Shown here piece by piece: positions 1 through 8,288 of a stretch of 30,791 bases of DNA. Position 1 is the stretch's first letter; each line of letters opens with the position of its first letter. Under the pieces are notes generated by a model. It made no database searches. It saw only the letters and a program-made list of their open reading frames with translations, and was not told where the DNA came from. The stretch comes from Rhizobium favelukesii. Its GTDB lineage: Bacteria > Pseudomonadota > Alphaproteobacteria > Rhizobiales > Rhizobiaceae. The position numbers and the translations under genes were made by a program. The stretch lies in assembly GCF_000577275.2 (NCBI RefSeq), contig NZ_CBYB010000010.1, forward strand, positions 1 to 30,791, read 5' to 3'.

Positions 1-100
1 CCAGCGTCGACAGCGCGTTGAGGTAATTCTGCGCGGCGGCAATCACGGGTTCTTCCGCATATTTGGTGCAGGTCAGGGTCTCCGCCTGGTTGCAGTTTCG
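1..100 (-). other. Open stretch running off left edge, unrecognised
   Basis: On the minus strand a frame stays open from about position 100, just after an in-frame TAG, to the window edge. It reads as a plausible peptide containing CTKYAEEPV and NYLNALSTL, but it has no visible start codon and I do not recognise the family. It could be a gene fragment cut by the recombinase region at its right. Low confidence. Confidence 0.15.
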
Positions 101-110
101 CTATGGTTGT

Positions 111-785
111 TCAGGAGCCAGTCCCACAGCATTTTTTGAATTTTTTGCCTGATCCACACGGGCAGGGATCGTTTCGGCCGGGACTGGCAAGCGAGCGCAG
201 GCCAGCAGAGACGCTTTTCTTTTCGAGTTCGGACATACGCCAATAGGCCGCAATTGCCAAAACGGTGTCCGGCAGGGCCTCAATTGCGTCGTCAATCACC
301 TGCTCTTTTTCCTCGATTGCAAGTTCATCGGGCAGATTTTCGGGATCACAGAGTATCATGATGGGAACGAGCAGCATCCCGGCTTCAGACTTAACCATCT
401 TCGTCCAGTGATGCTGGCGCAACGCGAAGGACTCGACAAAGCCGTCAGCCCAGTCCCAGGCGATGACGGTGTCGCCTGATTGCCAAAAAATAGGCTCGAC
501 GGTCTCGTTGTCGATTTGCCGGACGATCTCGTCGTAACGGCCCATAATGGCCCCAAGGACAGCCTGCGCTTGGCTCTGATCGTCAAACTGAGGCGCAGTC
601 TCGCCCCAAATAACCGGCAACCACTCGTCGGGCGGGATTGCCTCCGGCCCGATGGCGATGCCGGTCAAAAAGCCATCTAGATCGGACAGCAGCATACTCT
701 CCGCTGGAGAGCTGTCGGACATGAGATAATCATCGAGATCATCAAGGCTCATTGCTTCGGTGAAGGGCGTCTGATGCGCAGTCAT
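111..785 (-). CDS. UPF0149 (YecA/YgfB-like) protein with C-terminal SEC-C motif
   Basis: About 224 residues if started at the ATG at 785. The N-terminal part (SLDDLDDYLMSD, then LSDLDGFLTGIAIGPE) matches the start of rhizobial UPF0149 proteins. The C-terminus GRNDPCPCGSGKKFKKCCG is a SEC-C zinc-binding motif (C-x-C, then C-C), as in SecA tails and many UPF0149 proteins. The cellular role of this family is not established, so no function is assigned. The frame continues upstream without a stop into a truncated tyrosine recombinase, so the longest frame (to 1364) encodes a 417-residue fusion. There is no convincing Shine-Dalgarno before 785, so this part may depend on read-through or coupling from upstream. 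An alternative start is the ATG at 752. Confidence 0.75.
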   Translation of the reverse strand: MTAHQTPFTEAMSLDDLDDYLMSDSSPAESMLLSDLDGFLTGIAIGPEAIPPDEWLPVIWGETAPQFDDQSQAQAVLGAIMGRYDEIVRQIDNETVEPIFWQSGDTVIAWDWADGFVESFALRQHHWTKMVKSEAGMLLVPIMILCDPENLPDELAIEEKEQVIDDAIEALPDTVLAIAAYWRMSELEKKSVSAGLRSLASPGRNDPCPCGSGKKFKKCCGTGS

Positions 786-1364
786 ATCGCAAATGGGAAT
801 GAGCCTCGACTTGGAAAACTTCGTCTCGCGGATCGTCAGGATATTACGATCCCGATCGACATCCCGCCAGCGCAGGCGGGCAACCTCGCCCACGCGCAGA
901 CCAAGCCCGAACAACAGGCTGAAGATGATGGCATAGGCGGGCCCGCGAAGCGGGGCGTTGTTCTGATCCGGGAGCCCGGCGGCGCGATCGATGAGCTGTT
1001 GAGCGGTCCGCAGATCCAGGATGCAGGGCGGTCTCGGATTACCTCGGCGGCGCGGCTTCATCGTGACAGGAGAACGATCAATAAAGTCATGCTCGACCAT
1101 CCACTCGAACAGCCGGCCGACGACGCCGATCAGATGGTTGAGGCTTCGAGGCCGCGAGCGCGGACGGCTCAGGAAGAATGCATCGAGGAGCGCCGGGGTG
1201 ATCTCGGTCAGGTTCGTCACCGCTTGAGCGTTGAGGTAGCCGTCGAACATCCGCAGCACCTTGTCTTCGACGTCATAGCGCCGGTTGAGCGCGCGCTTGT
1301 GGCGAAGGAAAGCGACGATGTAGGGTGCGATCGGGCTTGAAGGCTCGGGAAGACGCGGGCTCAT
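786..1364 (-). pseudogene. Tyrosine recombinase, 3' truncated (second gene of a recombinase pair)
   Basis: Site-specific DNA recombinase of the XerC/D and phage integrase superfamily. It has an N-terminal SAM-like core-binding region, then the start of the catalytic domain with the first catalytic Arg in GLGLRVGEVARLRW and the beta-hairpin Lys in ETKFSKSRL. It stops there: the HxxR box, second His and nucleophilic Tyr are missing because the frame runs into the UPF0149 gene near 790. Its ATG overlaps the stop of the upstream recombinase (ATGA at 1361-1364), typical of translationally coupled recombinases. Tandem overlapping tyrosine recombinases of this kind are known in rhizobia and in RIT (recombinase-in-trio) elements. 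Membership of a RIT is an inference, as no third gene is present. Confidence 0.8.
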
Positions 1365-2619
1365 TGCAGATCCTCCCCATCACCCAGAGCTACTTCCCGC
1401 AAGCCATCGACCTGGACCTTCGCGTAAATCATGGTCGAGGAGGCAGCGCGATGCCCGACATAATCGCCGATGGTCTTGAGCGAAAACCCCGTGTCTACCA
1501 GGCGCTGGACGCATGACGGAGAGTGTGTGATCCTGGACGGCTAACCGGAATCCCCGCGCGATGAAGATACTTGCTGGCAGTGGCCGACACCGCAGAGTGT
1601 GTGAGTGGCGATTGTGGCGCCAAGTGCCGCCAGAAAAGCAATCGGCTTTGAACGTCAGGCCGCCCGTTCCTGAGGTAATCCACGATCGCCTCACCAACGA
1701 CGGGGGCCAGCGGATAGGTGGTGCTGTGCTCGGCCTTGCGCCCGCGCACATGCAGCCGATCGCGCTTCCAGTCGACATCGTCGAGCGTCAGCAGCGCTAC
1801 TTCACGGGAGCGCAGCCCATAAACGGCCATCAGCAGCAGCATGGCGTAGTCGCGCCGGCCAACCACGGTGCGCCGGTCCACCTGATCGAGCATATCCTGG
1901 ACCGAACCCCAACTAATCGATCGAGGGATATCGGCCAGCCGATAACGTTGAGGTATCTCGACCAGCTTGCTGATGTCGCGCTGAAGGACGTGTTCCCGAT
2001 GCAGGTATCGCAGGAAGACCCGCAGGATGCTGGCGAGACTGATCATCGCGGTGCGGCCGAAATGAGAGGCCTGTGTCGTGATGAAGGTCGTCACCACCGG
2101 TAATGTAAGCGACTTCGGATCGCATCCTATATCGCCGAGATGCCACTCAAAGACGCGCAGGTAATGCCGGTAATGCGCGATGGAGCTTTGCCGCAACCCT
2201 CGCTCATCGCGGAGATAATCGAAGAACCCTGGAATCTGGACCGCAAATGGATCGGGCAGCGAAGGTCTAGTGCGGTCATCGCCTGCCTTCCATACGACCA
2301 GGCTGAAGAAATGCCGCATGACGCCAGTGACAAAGTTGCGGTCGCGTCGACGTGCATCAGCCGATCGATCGGGATGGCGATTTGACAACCAGTCAGCGAT
2401 GAACGGCTCGAAGAGCCCTTCCGCTTCTTCTATGCGTTCGACGTTCTGGCCGGCAGTGAATGCCGCGAACTTCACCAGGACGGGAACGCGGCGATAGATG
2501 CTTCGAGGCGTATAGGCACGTTCGCACAAAGCCTTCACGTACTGCTCGATCTGCGGCCCTAGCCAGCAATCCATAATCCGATCGATAGTTTGTGGTTTGA
2601 CGAAAAAGCGTTCCAACAT
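1361..2619 (-). pseudogene. Tyrosine recombinase with frameshift in the HxxR box
   Basis: First gene of a coupled recombinase pair. The start is taken at the ATG at 2619, because the upstream in-frame ATG at 2631 lies on the GGAGG Shine-Dalgarno, 5 nt before 2619. The core-binding domain includes DYLRDERGLRQSSIAHY. The catalytic domain has Arg in AVYGLRSREVALL and Lys in RGRKAEHS. The frame reads HTLRH and then hits TAG near 1495 (SSAW*). The next frame resumes correctly with CVQRLVDTGFSLKTIGDY, then VGHR and the nucleophile in STMIYAKV, ending at 1361. An intact gene would need about four more bases at CGTCAT/GCGTCC, which fits loss of one TCAT repeat. Without the shift it would be about 420 residues. 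Confidence 0.85.
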
Positions 2620-2756
2620 GACAACCTCCATTCTGAATTAAGGGGAATGGGAGGGTGCGCTCGTTGTTCGCCAGAGATGTGCCGCCACAGACAATCCGGT
2701 CGTTTGATCACAGAAACTTACGCCCGCCGGGGCACATAACCGTTCGGGACACAAAA

Positions 2757-3657
2757 CCCCGACAATCTGAAGTCGGGCGTCAATCATGCCAGCTTCTACG
2801 ATCCCGAGATCAACCGCAGCTACGGCAGGATGGCATCCCATTATGGCGTCGGTGTTTTTCCGGCACGGCCAAAAAAGCCGCGGGATAAATCGAAAGTTGA
2901 GAACGGAGTCCGTTTTGCCCAGACCTGCATCCTGGGGCGGTTGCGCAAGCTGACTTTCTTCTCGCTGGCTGAGGCCAATGTCGCTATTGGCCAAGCACTT
3001 GATCGCATCAACGATCACCTCATGCGTCGATTGGGTGTTACCCGGCGGCAATTATTTGAGAGTGTCGAACGTGCTGCGCTCGCCAGCCTTCCGGGTGAAG
3101 ACTACGAATTCGCCGAATGGCGTCTGGTCCGTGTCTCGACCGATGATCACGTCGAGTTCAAAAGCTTCTTTTATTCCGTCCCCCATGCCCTCATTCGCCA
3201 GCAGGTCGATCTGAGGGCAACGGCGCGCACCATCGAGATCTTTCACCGCGGCAAGCGCATCGCCGCCCATCAGCGCCGCTATGGCGGCCCTCGTCATGGA
3301 ACCGACCCAGATCACATGCCCAGTTCCCACCGGCGATACGCTGAGTGGACACCAGATCGCTTTCGGCGCTGGGCCGCATCCATCGGTCCCCAGACAGAAG
3401 GTCTGGTCAGCGCAATCCTTGCCAGCCGCCCGCACCCCGAACAGGGCTTTCGAACATGCCTGGGTGTCCTGCGCCTGTTTCGCGACATCGACCACAATCG
3501 GGCCGAGGCCGTCTCCGCCCGCGCCGTCGAGATCGGTGGCCTGAACTGCAAAAGCATTGCTTCGCTTCTCGCCAACCACAAGGCGGCGCGTCATTCCACC
3601 GAACCGACCGCCATCGTCGATCACGCCAATCTGCGTGGTCCTGATTACTTTCATTGA
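2757..3657 (+). pseudogene. istA: IS21-family transposase IstA, N-terminally truncated
   Basis: DNA strand-transfer subunit of an IS21-type element. The reading frame is recognisable from about 2757 (DNLKSGV) and joins the frame with KKPRDKSKVENGV, the segment holding the catalytic Glu of the DDE (rve) domain. It is followed by the usual C-terminal part (FFYSVPHALIRQQVD, ending LRGPDYFH). The N-terminal helix-turn-helix and the first catalytic Asp are absent, cut at about 2750. istB begins 12 nt downstream, the normal istAB layout. Loss of the N-terminus should make it inactive. Confidence 0.9.
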
Positions 3658-3669
3658 GGAGAGACGCCT

Positions 3670-4428
3670 ATGCTTATCCATCCGACCATCAACATGCTGC
3701 GCGAACTCGGCCTCCACGGCATGGCCACAGCCTTCCAGGAGCTCGATGCCAATCAGAAGCGCGCGGCCTCGAGCACGGAGAATGGCTTGCGCTACTGCTC
3801 GAACGAGAGGCCACCATGCGTCGCCAGAAGCGTTTCGAAGCCCGCGCCAGGGCTGCGAAGCTTCGCCATGATGCAGATCGAGAATGCCGACTTTCGTGCC
3901 GCACGCGGTCTCGACCGCAACCTGTTCATGACGCTTGCCGGCTGCGACTGGATCCGCAAGCATCATAGTCTGCTCGTCACCGGGCCAGCCGGTGTCGGCA
4001 AAAGTTGGCTGGCCTGTGCGCTCGGCCACAAAGCATGCCGCGAGGATTTCTCCGTTGCATACCACCGCGTTCCCCGGCTGTTCGCCACGCTCGCGCTTGC
4101 AAGAGGGGACGGGCGATACGGCAGAATCCTCAAATCTCTCGCCAAGACCGACCTGCTGATCCTCGACGACTGGGGACCGGAAAAACTCAACGATGATCAG
4201 CGCCGCGATCTTCTCGAGATCATCGAAGACCGCTACGAGCGTCGCTCGACGATCGTCACAAGCCAGGTGCCCCTGGATCGCTGGTGGGAAATTATTGGAA
4301 ACCCAACGCTCGCCGATGCCATACTGGATCGCCTCGTTCACAACGCCTATCGCATCGATCTCATTGGCGAAAGTATGCGCAAACAGCGTTCACCGATGGC
4401 GCTTGAAACACAGCAAAGCTTGACCTGA
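3670..4428 (+). CDS. istB: IS21-family helper ATPase IstB (internal stretch out of frame)
   Basis: AAA+ ATPase that assists IstA in target selection. It has Walker A GPAGVGKSW, preceded by the N-terminal LGLHGMATAFQEL, and Walker B LLILDDWG. Roughly residues 35-66 do not fit the family. In the neighbouring frame over about 3775-3870 the expected EWLALLLEREATMRRQ and KRFEARARAAKLRHD are present. This implies two opposite 1-base shifts, one near 3770 and one near 3868, which leave the total frame open. About 30 residues of the N-terminal helical domain are therefore scrambled and activity is doubtful. The start at 3670 follows GAGGAGAG at 3656-3663. Confidence 0.85.
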   Translation: MLIHPTINMLRELGLHGMATAFQELDANQKRAASSTENGLRYCSNERPPCVARSVSKPAPGLRSFAMMQIENADFRAARGLDRNLFMTLAGCDWIRKHHSLLVTGPAGVGKSWLACALGHKACREDFSVAYHRVPRLFATLALARGDGRYGRILKSLAKTDLLILDDWGPEKLNDDQRRDLLEIIEDRYERRSTIVTSQVPLDRWWEIIGNPTLADAILDRLVHNAYRIDLIGESMRKQRSPMALETQQSLT

Positions 4429-4477
4429 TACAAAACCCGATCCAAACATCAAACAGACCCAGGATCAGTCCGAAAAA

Positions 4478-4524
4478 TGGCCGGCTTCAAATCGGAATGC
4501 TGGCCGGCTTCATCGGAATACGCA
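4478..4524. repeat. IS21 right-end repeats
   Basis: Two near-identical direct copies of TGGCCGGCTTCA(AA)TCGGAA occur at 4478-4497 and 4501-4520, followed by TACGCA. Tandem repeats just inside the end are typical transposase-binding sites of IS21 elements, so the right end is placed near 4524. The matching left end is missing. Confidence 0.65.
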
Positions 4525-4609
4525 GTCTTGATCTGAACCCTTCAAACTGGACCAGTTTTAGCTAGAGTTTTCCGGTGCATTTTCCTGGCTGGGAAAGGAA
4601 CGGAAGACG

Positions 4610-4876
4610 ATGAAGGCATCGCAATTTTCGGACGCGCAGAAGGCGTTCATTCTGAAGCAAGGTGATGAAGGTGTCTGGGTTGCTGAGATCTGCCGTAAGG
4701 CGGGCATCAGCCAGGCGACCTACTTCAATTGGAAGAAGAAGTATGCCGGCATGTTGCCGCCGGAGATGAAGAAGCTGAAGCAGCTCGAAGACGAGAACGC
4801 CCGGTTGAAACGGATCGTCGCAGATCTGACGCTGGACCGCGAGATGTTGCAGGACGTCATTCGGCGAAAGCTCTAA
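4610..4876 (+). CDS. IS3-family OrfA (IS407-like)
   Basis: This 88-residue DNA-binding subunit has an N-terminal helix-turn-helix (KASQFSDAQKAFILKQ, then EICRKAGISQATYFNW) and a C-terminal leucine-zipper-like coiled coil (LEDENARLKRIVADL). Length and order match IS407-group OrfA. The stop overlaps the start of orfB, which lies in the -1 frame, with GCGAAAGC near 4863-4870 as a possible slippage region. The gene looks intact. The start at 4610 follows GGAAAGGAACGGAAGACG. Confidence 0.9.
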   Translation: MKASQFSDAQKAFILKQGDEGVWVAEICRKAGISQATYFNWKKKYAGMLPPEMKKLKQLEDENARLKRIVADLTLDREMLQDVIRRKL

Positions 4877-5600
4877 GGCCTGCTCGGAAGCGGGAGGTGG
4901 TGAAGGACATGTGCCGGGATTGGATGGTCTCGATCCGGCGTGCCTGTGGAGCGTTGAACTTCGATCGTTCCACCTACCACTACACCTCTGGCCGCGCCGA
5001 TCAGGCCGGTCTGGAACGTCGCATTCGTGAGATCTGCGAGACGCGTGTGCGGTACGGCTATCGTCGCGTGCACGTGCTCTTAGAACGCGAGGGTTGGGGC
5101 ACAAATATAGCGAACCTATCGCATTTACAGAGACTTGGGCTTGCAGCTGCGGAACAAGGCTCCGAAGCGGAGGGTCAAGGCTAAACTGCGGGAGGATCGT
5201 CAGACGGACGTCAGCCCGAACGATGTATGGGCGATGGATTTCGTGCACGATCAGCTCGCAACCGGAAACGTGCCTGATCCGCGTCACAGCTATCGAGGTG
5301 AAGATGTCGTGCAAACCTTGGAACGGGTGTGTCGGAACGTCGGCTATCCGACGACGATCCGTGTCGATCAGGGGACGGAATTCGTGTCACGTGATCTCGA
5401 CCTTTGGGCCTATGCCAAGGGCGTGACCTTGGACTTCTCACGTCCAGGCATGCGACCGATAATGCATTCATTGAAGCATTCAACGGTCGCTTCCGAGCCG
5501 AATGTCTGAACCAGCATTGGTTCCTGACACTTGCGGATGCCCGCCAAAAGATGGAGGATTGGCGTAGATACTACAATCCCGTTTCATAACACCCATCTTT

Positions 5601-6789
5601 CTATGTTGTTGAAGGAAATAGGCTTTTCTGATTTTGATGCGATCCCGGGGGGTATTTCGGGTTTTGTCGGGCGCGATCAGCGATCTGCTGGGCTTGCTGG
5701 ATGGTGAGTTTTGACCGGCTGAAGATCCACGGACCTTCAGGCAAGGGATGAACGCCCTCGATCTCGCCGGCCTCAGCGGCAAGCCTTAACGTCTTGGGGG
5801 AGATGCCGAGGAATCGTGCGGCATTGCCCAGATTAAGCCAAGGCTCGATCCCATCTGGCTGCGGGCGGAAGACCGGAATCTTGCCGTATGATCTAAGTGC
5901 CGTGATGCGTTCACGGGTCCAGCGATTGCAGTTGCCTGTTGACAGTCCATTGCGATTGAGTACGCCGGCAATCACAGCATCATTGGCAATGAGGGCAAGC
6001 TGCCTTACCGCCTCGATGAGGTCGTCGGGCGTAGCGTTTCTTTGTCCGCGACGCCTCTTCGGGAGGCGCAGTTGCGTATGGACACCGCCAACCCAGTGGA
6101 TTGCGAGGACGATCTCGGAGGTTACGTCGTTGAGGTCGGCGATCACCTCATGAATGACCGTGCGCACGATGCGTTTCTTAAGCCTGGCATCGGTCGATGG
6201 CGCTGCCCAGACGGCACGAAGGTTCCCCGCCAGGGATGCCATCTCTGATGTCGACATCACCGGCCTTTACGAAGCCGACCGGCGTAGCGACGACAAGCTC
6301 GCCACGGCGGGCTTTCTCGTAGCGTGCGGAAAGCGAACGCTGACGCAGAAGATCGAGTTCATATTCGTTGAGGCTACGCTTCAGCCCCAAAAGCAACCGG
6401 TCATTACTCTGGCGCGGCGCATAGACCGCTTCCTGGTCGATTAGAACGGTATCAACGACGCGGCACATCTCGATGAGCTGTTGCCAGTCCCGGCTGTTGC
6501 GGGCGAAGCGCGAGACCTCTCGTGCCGCAACCGCGCCCACCTTGCCAAGACAGACCTCCGCGACCATCCGGTCGAAACCGGCGCGGGTTACACCACCTGC
6601 CGCCGAACGACCAAGATCGTCATCCACCGTGTCGATACGCGACCATCCAAGTGCTGTCAGGCGGTCGCGCATCGCATATTGCAAGGCGCTGCTTTCGCGA
6701 TTGTGCAGAACCTGATGGGCCGAGGACTGCCGGACATACAGGATGGCCTTGCGTTCCGGGTGGTGCGGTCCGATCTTCTCATGCATCAT
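5601..6789 (-). pseudogene. Large serine recombinase, internally deleted and frameshifted
   Basis: The first part (from the ATG at 6789, AGGAGG 6 nt upstream) has the resolvase catalytic domain: nucleophile Ser in ILYVRQSSAHQV, the REVSRFARNSRDW helix, and NDRLLLGLKRSLNEYELDLL. The frame is fine to GFVKAGD near 6260, then goes out of phase. The C-terminal part continues in the next frame (NLRAVWAAPSTDARLKKRIV) to 5601. The zinc-ribbon and recombinase domains between them, roughly 270 residues by comparison with the relative at 17219-20462, are gone. The C-terminal 80 residues hold a MerR-like helix-turn-helix (NAARFLGISPKTLRLAAEAG). In type it resembles recombinases found in rhizobial y4bA/y4pH-like loci. 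That assignment is from memory. Confidence 0.85.
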
Positions 6790-6976
6790 CACCGGCCTCC
6801 TTCTGCTGCGAGGCGCTCTCGCCGTTTGCGTGGTCTACGGGCAGTCGCACTATGAGCGCCGTGAGTGTCTGACGCGCTTCCTGCGGCAACGCCTGCCATT
6901 GCGATATCGCCGGACTCCTGCCGTTGTGTAGGCCCGAGAACAGATCGGACTGATAGGTCGTGAACTGACGTGGCAT
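6779..6976 (-). CDS. Small protein between partner and serine recombinase
   Basis: A 65-residue protein started at the ATG at 6976, where GGGGAG lies 6 nt upstream. The in-frame ATG at 6982 sits directly on that Shine-Dalgarno. Its stop overlaps the recombinase start by about 11 nt, so the two are probably coupled. The helical central part (ISQWQALPQEARQTLTALIV) recalls the C-terminal part of the small protein at 16959-17222, which has the same position relative to its recombinase. No known domain recognised. Confidence 0.55.
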   Translation of the reverse strand: MPRQFTTYQSDLFSGLHNGRSPAISQWQALPQEARQTLTALIVRLPVDHANGESASQQKEAGDDA

Positions 6977-7320
6977 GGACATCTCCCCGGCTCGCTTCGT
7001 GAGAGTCCGATGCTGCGCCTATCTCCTCGCGTTGTGATGGGGCGCCAGCCTCTTCGCGTATCCTCGCCAAAGCACGCAGGCTGGCGAGTTCAACATGTGG
7101 AACCGGCATGGTGCGCCAATGCGCACTGGCAATTCGGTCGAACATCCAGACCGGGATCTCCAGCCACCGGCCAGCGGCATCACTGATAAGGCTGCAGCGG
7201 AAGACGGCAATTCCCTTGTCGAGCACTTGATGGATATGGATCAGCCGTCCCGACCAGGGATGCCACGGATATAAGAGCCCGTGAACTTCAGTCCCGTGGG
7301 TGTTCTGTCGCTCTGTTGTA
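6789..7320 (-). CDS. HP-x-x-G-R partner protein (Y4bD/Y4pK-like) of serine-recombinase element 1
   Basis: The conserved core is HGLLYPWHPWSGRLIHI, then FRCSLISDAAGRWLEIPVWM, then a helical tail (HVELASLRALARIREEAG). It matches the pattern of the proteins at 16020 and 17589: a HP-x-x-G-R turn, two or three beta strands and a [LI]P-x-x-[WF/A] segment. I recall rhizobial proteins of this kind as Y4bD/Y4pK family. The function is unknown. There is no in-frame ATG, GTG or TTG between the element end at 7324 and the motif. The frame also stays open past the start of the next gene to 6789, so both ends are uncertain and a frameshift is possible. Confidence 0.5.
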
Positions 7321-7459
7321 TAATGAGGAGAGACCTCATGGTGCGATCGACAACAAGGTGCCGATCTCGTTGGTGAATTCGGGGCGCGCAACCAGCCCGC
7401 CCCCTGAATGAAGCCGGAAAACTCTAGCCTCCGGTGGTCCAACGTTTGGGGGCGGTTCA

Positions 7460-7510
7460 CAAACCGCCGAGGCTCTAACCGCCGCTGGATGAAAGTTTAG
7501 TGGCAGGTCA
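7460..7510 (+). mobile_element. IS3-family 3' end remnant (second type)
   Basis: The plus strand encodes QTAEALTAAG* followed by AAGTTTAGTGGCAGGTCA. This matches, in inverted orientation, the end of the IS3 element at 30417-30435+ ([10 protein letters not shown], then AAGTTCAGTGGCAGGTCA). Only the last 51 bp remain, wedged between the IS407-like right end and the truncated thiolase. Confidence 0.7.
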
Positions 7511-7587
7511 ACACCCATACCGCCGATGCAAAGCGAAGCAACGGCGGTACGGGCCGCGCTGGCGATCACAAAGGATTGGGTGCTCAT
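7511..7587 (-). pseudogene. Thiolase (acetyl-CoA acetyltransferase family) deletion remnant
   Basis: The ATG at 7587 has GGAAGG 7 nt upstream and encodes MSTQSFVIASAARTAV, a classic thiolase N-terminus. The next residues are SLCIGGMGV, which resemble the C-terminal CIGGGMG signature of thiolases (with one Gly fewer). The roughly 370 residues normally between them are absent, and the end is cut by IS3 sequence at 7510. It lies directly downstream of the CoA-transferase genes, so the operon once seems to have encoded a thiolase. Confidence 0.7.
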
Positions 7588-7649
7588 GGTGGTCCTTCCG
7601 AAGTTCTTTAGGTCTGGTGGCGCTCTGGCTGTGCTCGAGGAAGCGCGGA

Positions 7650-8279
7650 TCAGTTGATGATGGTTGCTTCCGTTGCCTTGCGCAGCTCGCTCTCGGTCAC
7701 GCCATCGGCGAGTTCCACCAGTTTCAAACCACCGTCGACGACATCGAGAACGCCAAGGTTAGTGATGATCCGGTCAACCACGCCTTTGCCGGTCAGCGGC
7801 AGCGTGCAGGCCTTCAGCACTTTGGATTCGCCCGCTTTGTTGGTGTGGTCCATAACGACGACCACCCGCTTTACGCCAACGACCAGATCCATGGCACCAC
7901 CCATGCCCTTGACCAGCTTGCCGGGGATCATCCAATTGGCGAGGTCACCGTTTTCCGCTACTTCCATCGCCCCGAGGATCGCCATGGCTATCTTGCCGCC
8001 GCGAATCATTGCGAAGCTCTCGGCCGAGTCGAAGAAGGCCGAGTGCGGCAGTGCCGTCACCGTCTGCTTGCCGGCATTGATGAGATCGGCGTCGATGGCG
8101 TCCTCAGTCGGAAACGGGCCGATGCCGAGCAGTCCATTCTCCGACTGCAGTGTCACATGGACACTGTTGGGAATATGGTTTGCCACCAGTGTCGGAATGC
8201 CGATGCCTAAATTGACATAGGTTCCATCTTCAAGTTCGCGCGCCGCCCGCGCCGCCATCTGATTTCTGTCCCAAGGCAT
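7650..8279 (-). CDS. scoB: 3-oxoacid CoA-transferase subunit B
   Basis: With subunit A it transfers CoA from a donor such as succinyl-CoA to a 3-oxoacid such as acetoacetate, in the cytoplasm. The 209-residue length is normal for subunit B. The catalytic Glu is in [11 protein letters not shown] (about E47), preceded by [28 protein letters not shown] and the C-terminal LGVLDV segment follow family order. The start at 8279 has GAGGGGA upstream and begins 9 nt after the end of subunit A. It could alternatively act on another short 3-oxoacid; sequence alone does not separate acetoacetate from related substrates. Confidence 0.92.
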   Translation of the reverse strand: MPWDRNQMAARAARELEDGTYVNLGIGIPTLVANHIPNSVHVTLQSENGLLGIGPFPTEDAIDADLINAGKQTVTALPHSAFFDSAESFAMIRGGKIAMAILGAMEVAENGDLANWMIPGKLVKGMGGAMDLVVGVKRVVVVMDHTNKAGESKVLKACTLPLTGKGVVDRIITNLGVLDVVDGGLKLVELADGVTESELRKATEATIIN

Positions 8280-8288
8280 TTGTTCCCC

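Larger units (their letters stand above)
5578..7324 (-). mobile_element. Serine-recombinase element 1 (inside IS3 orfB)
   Basis: The limits follow from the host gene. IS3 orfB reads ...TAC TAC AAT up to 5577 and ...AAT GAG GAG AGA from 7322, so excision between the two AAT copies restores an uninterrupted orfB frame. On the minus strand the element carries an HP-x-x-G-R partner protein, a small protein and a large serine recombinase with an internal deletion. A 2-3 bp shared sequence fits serine-recombinase crossover (2-bp staggered core). Confidence 0.75.
4864..7410 (+). pseudogene. IS3-family OrfB, frameshifted, deleted and interrupted
   Basis: DDE transposase subunit. It reads KDMCRDWMVSIRRACG in the -1 frame, then shifts near 5110 (an expected NIKRTYRIYRDLGL becomes NI/RTYRIYRDLGL with a base lost). 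Between ATGN and DPRHSYRG about 15 residues are missing. It shifts again near 5455 before DNAFIEAFNGRF. The catalytic Asp residues (WAMDFVHD and RVDQGTEF) and Glu (NAFIEAFN) are present but in different frames. The frame reaches RRYYN at 5577 and is cut by a serine-recombinase element. It resumes at 7325 with EERPHGAIDNKVPIS and ends SPPPE* near 7401. Joining 5577 to 7325 restores the codon phase exactly. Confidence 0.85.
4534..7459 (+). mobile_element. IS3-family (IS407-like) element split by a serine-recombinase element
   Basis: The left end begins TGAACCCTTCAAACTGGACC at 4534 and runs to GCTAGAGTTTTCCGG. The right end at 7459 is its imperfect inverted copy, TGAACC...GGACCACCGG...GCTAGAGTTTTCCGG when read on the minus strand. 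orfA and orfB lie between them. The element is interrupted within orfB at 5577/7322 by a 1.75-kb serine-recombinase element. No 4-bp target duplication is visible (GATC on the left, CAAA on the right), so the flanks have been rearranged. Confidence 0.8.

Noticed and set aside
3052..4341. 429-codon open frame on the minus strand
   Set aside because: It is antisense to istA and istB, has no family-like sequence, and is explained by the GC-rich codon pattern of the sense genes.
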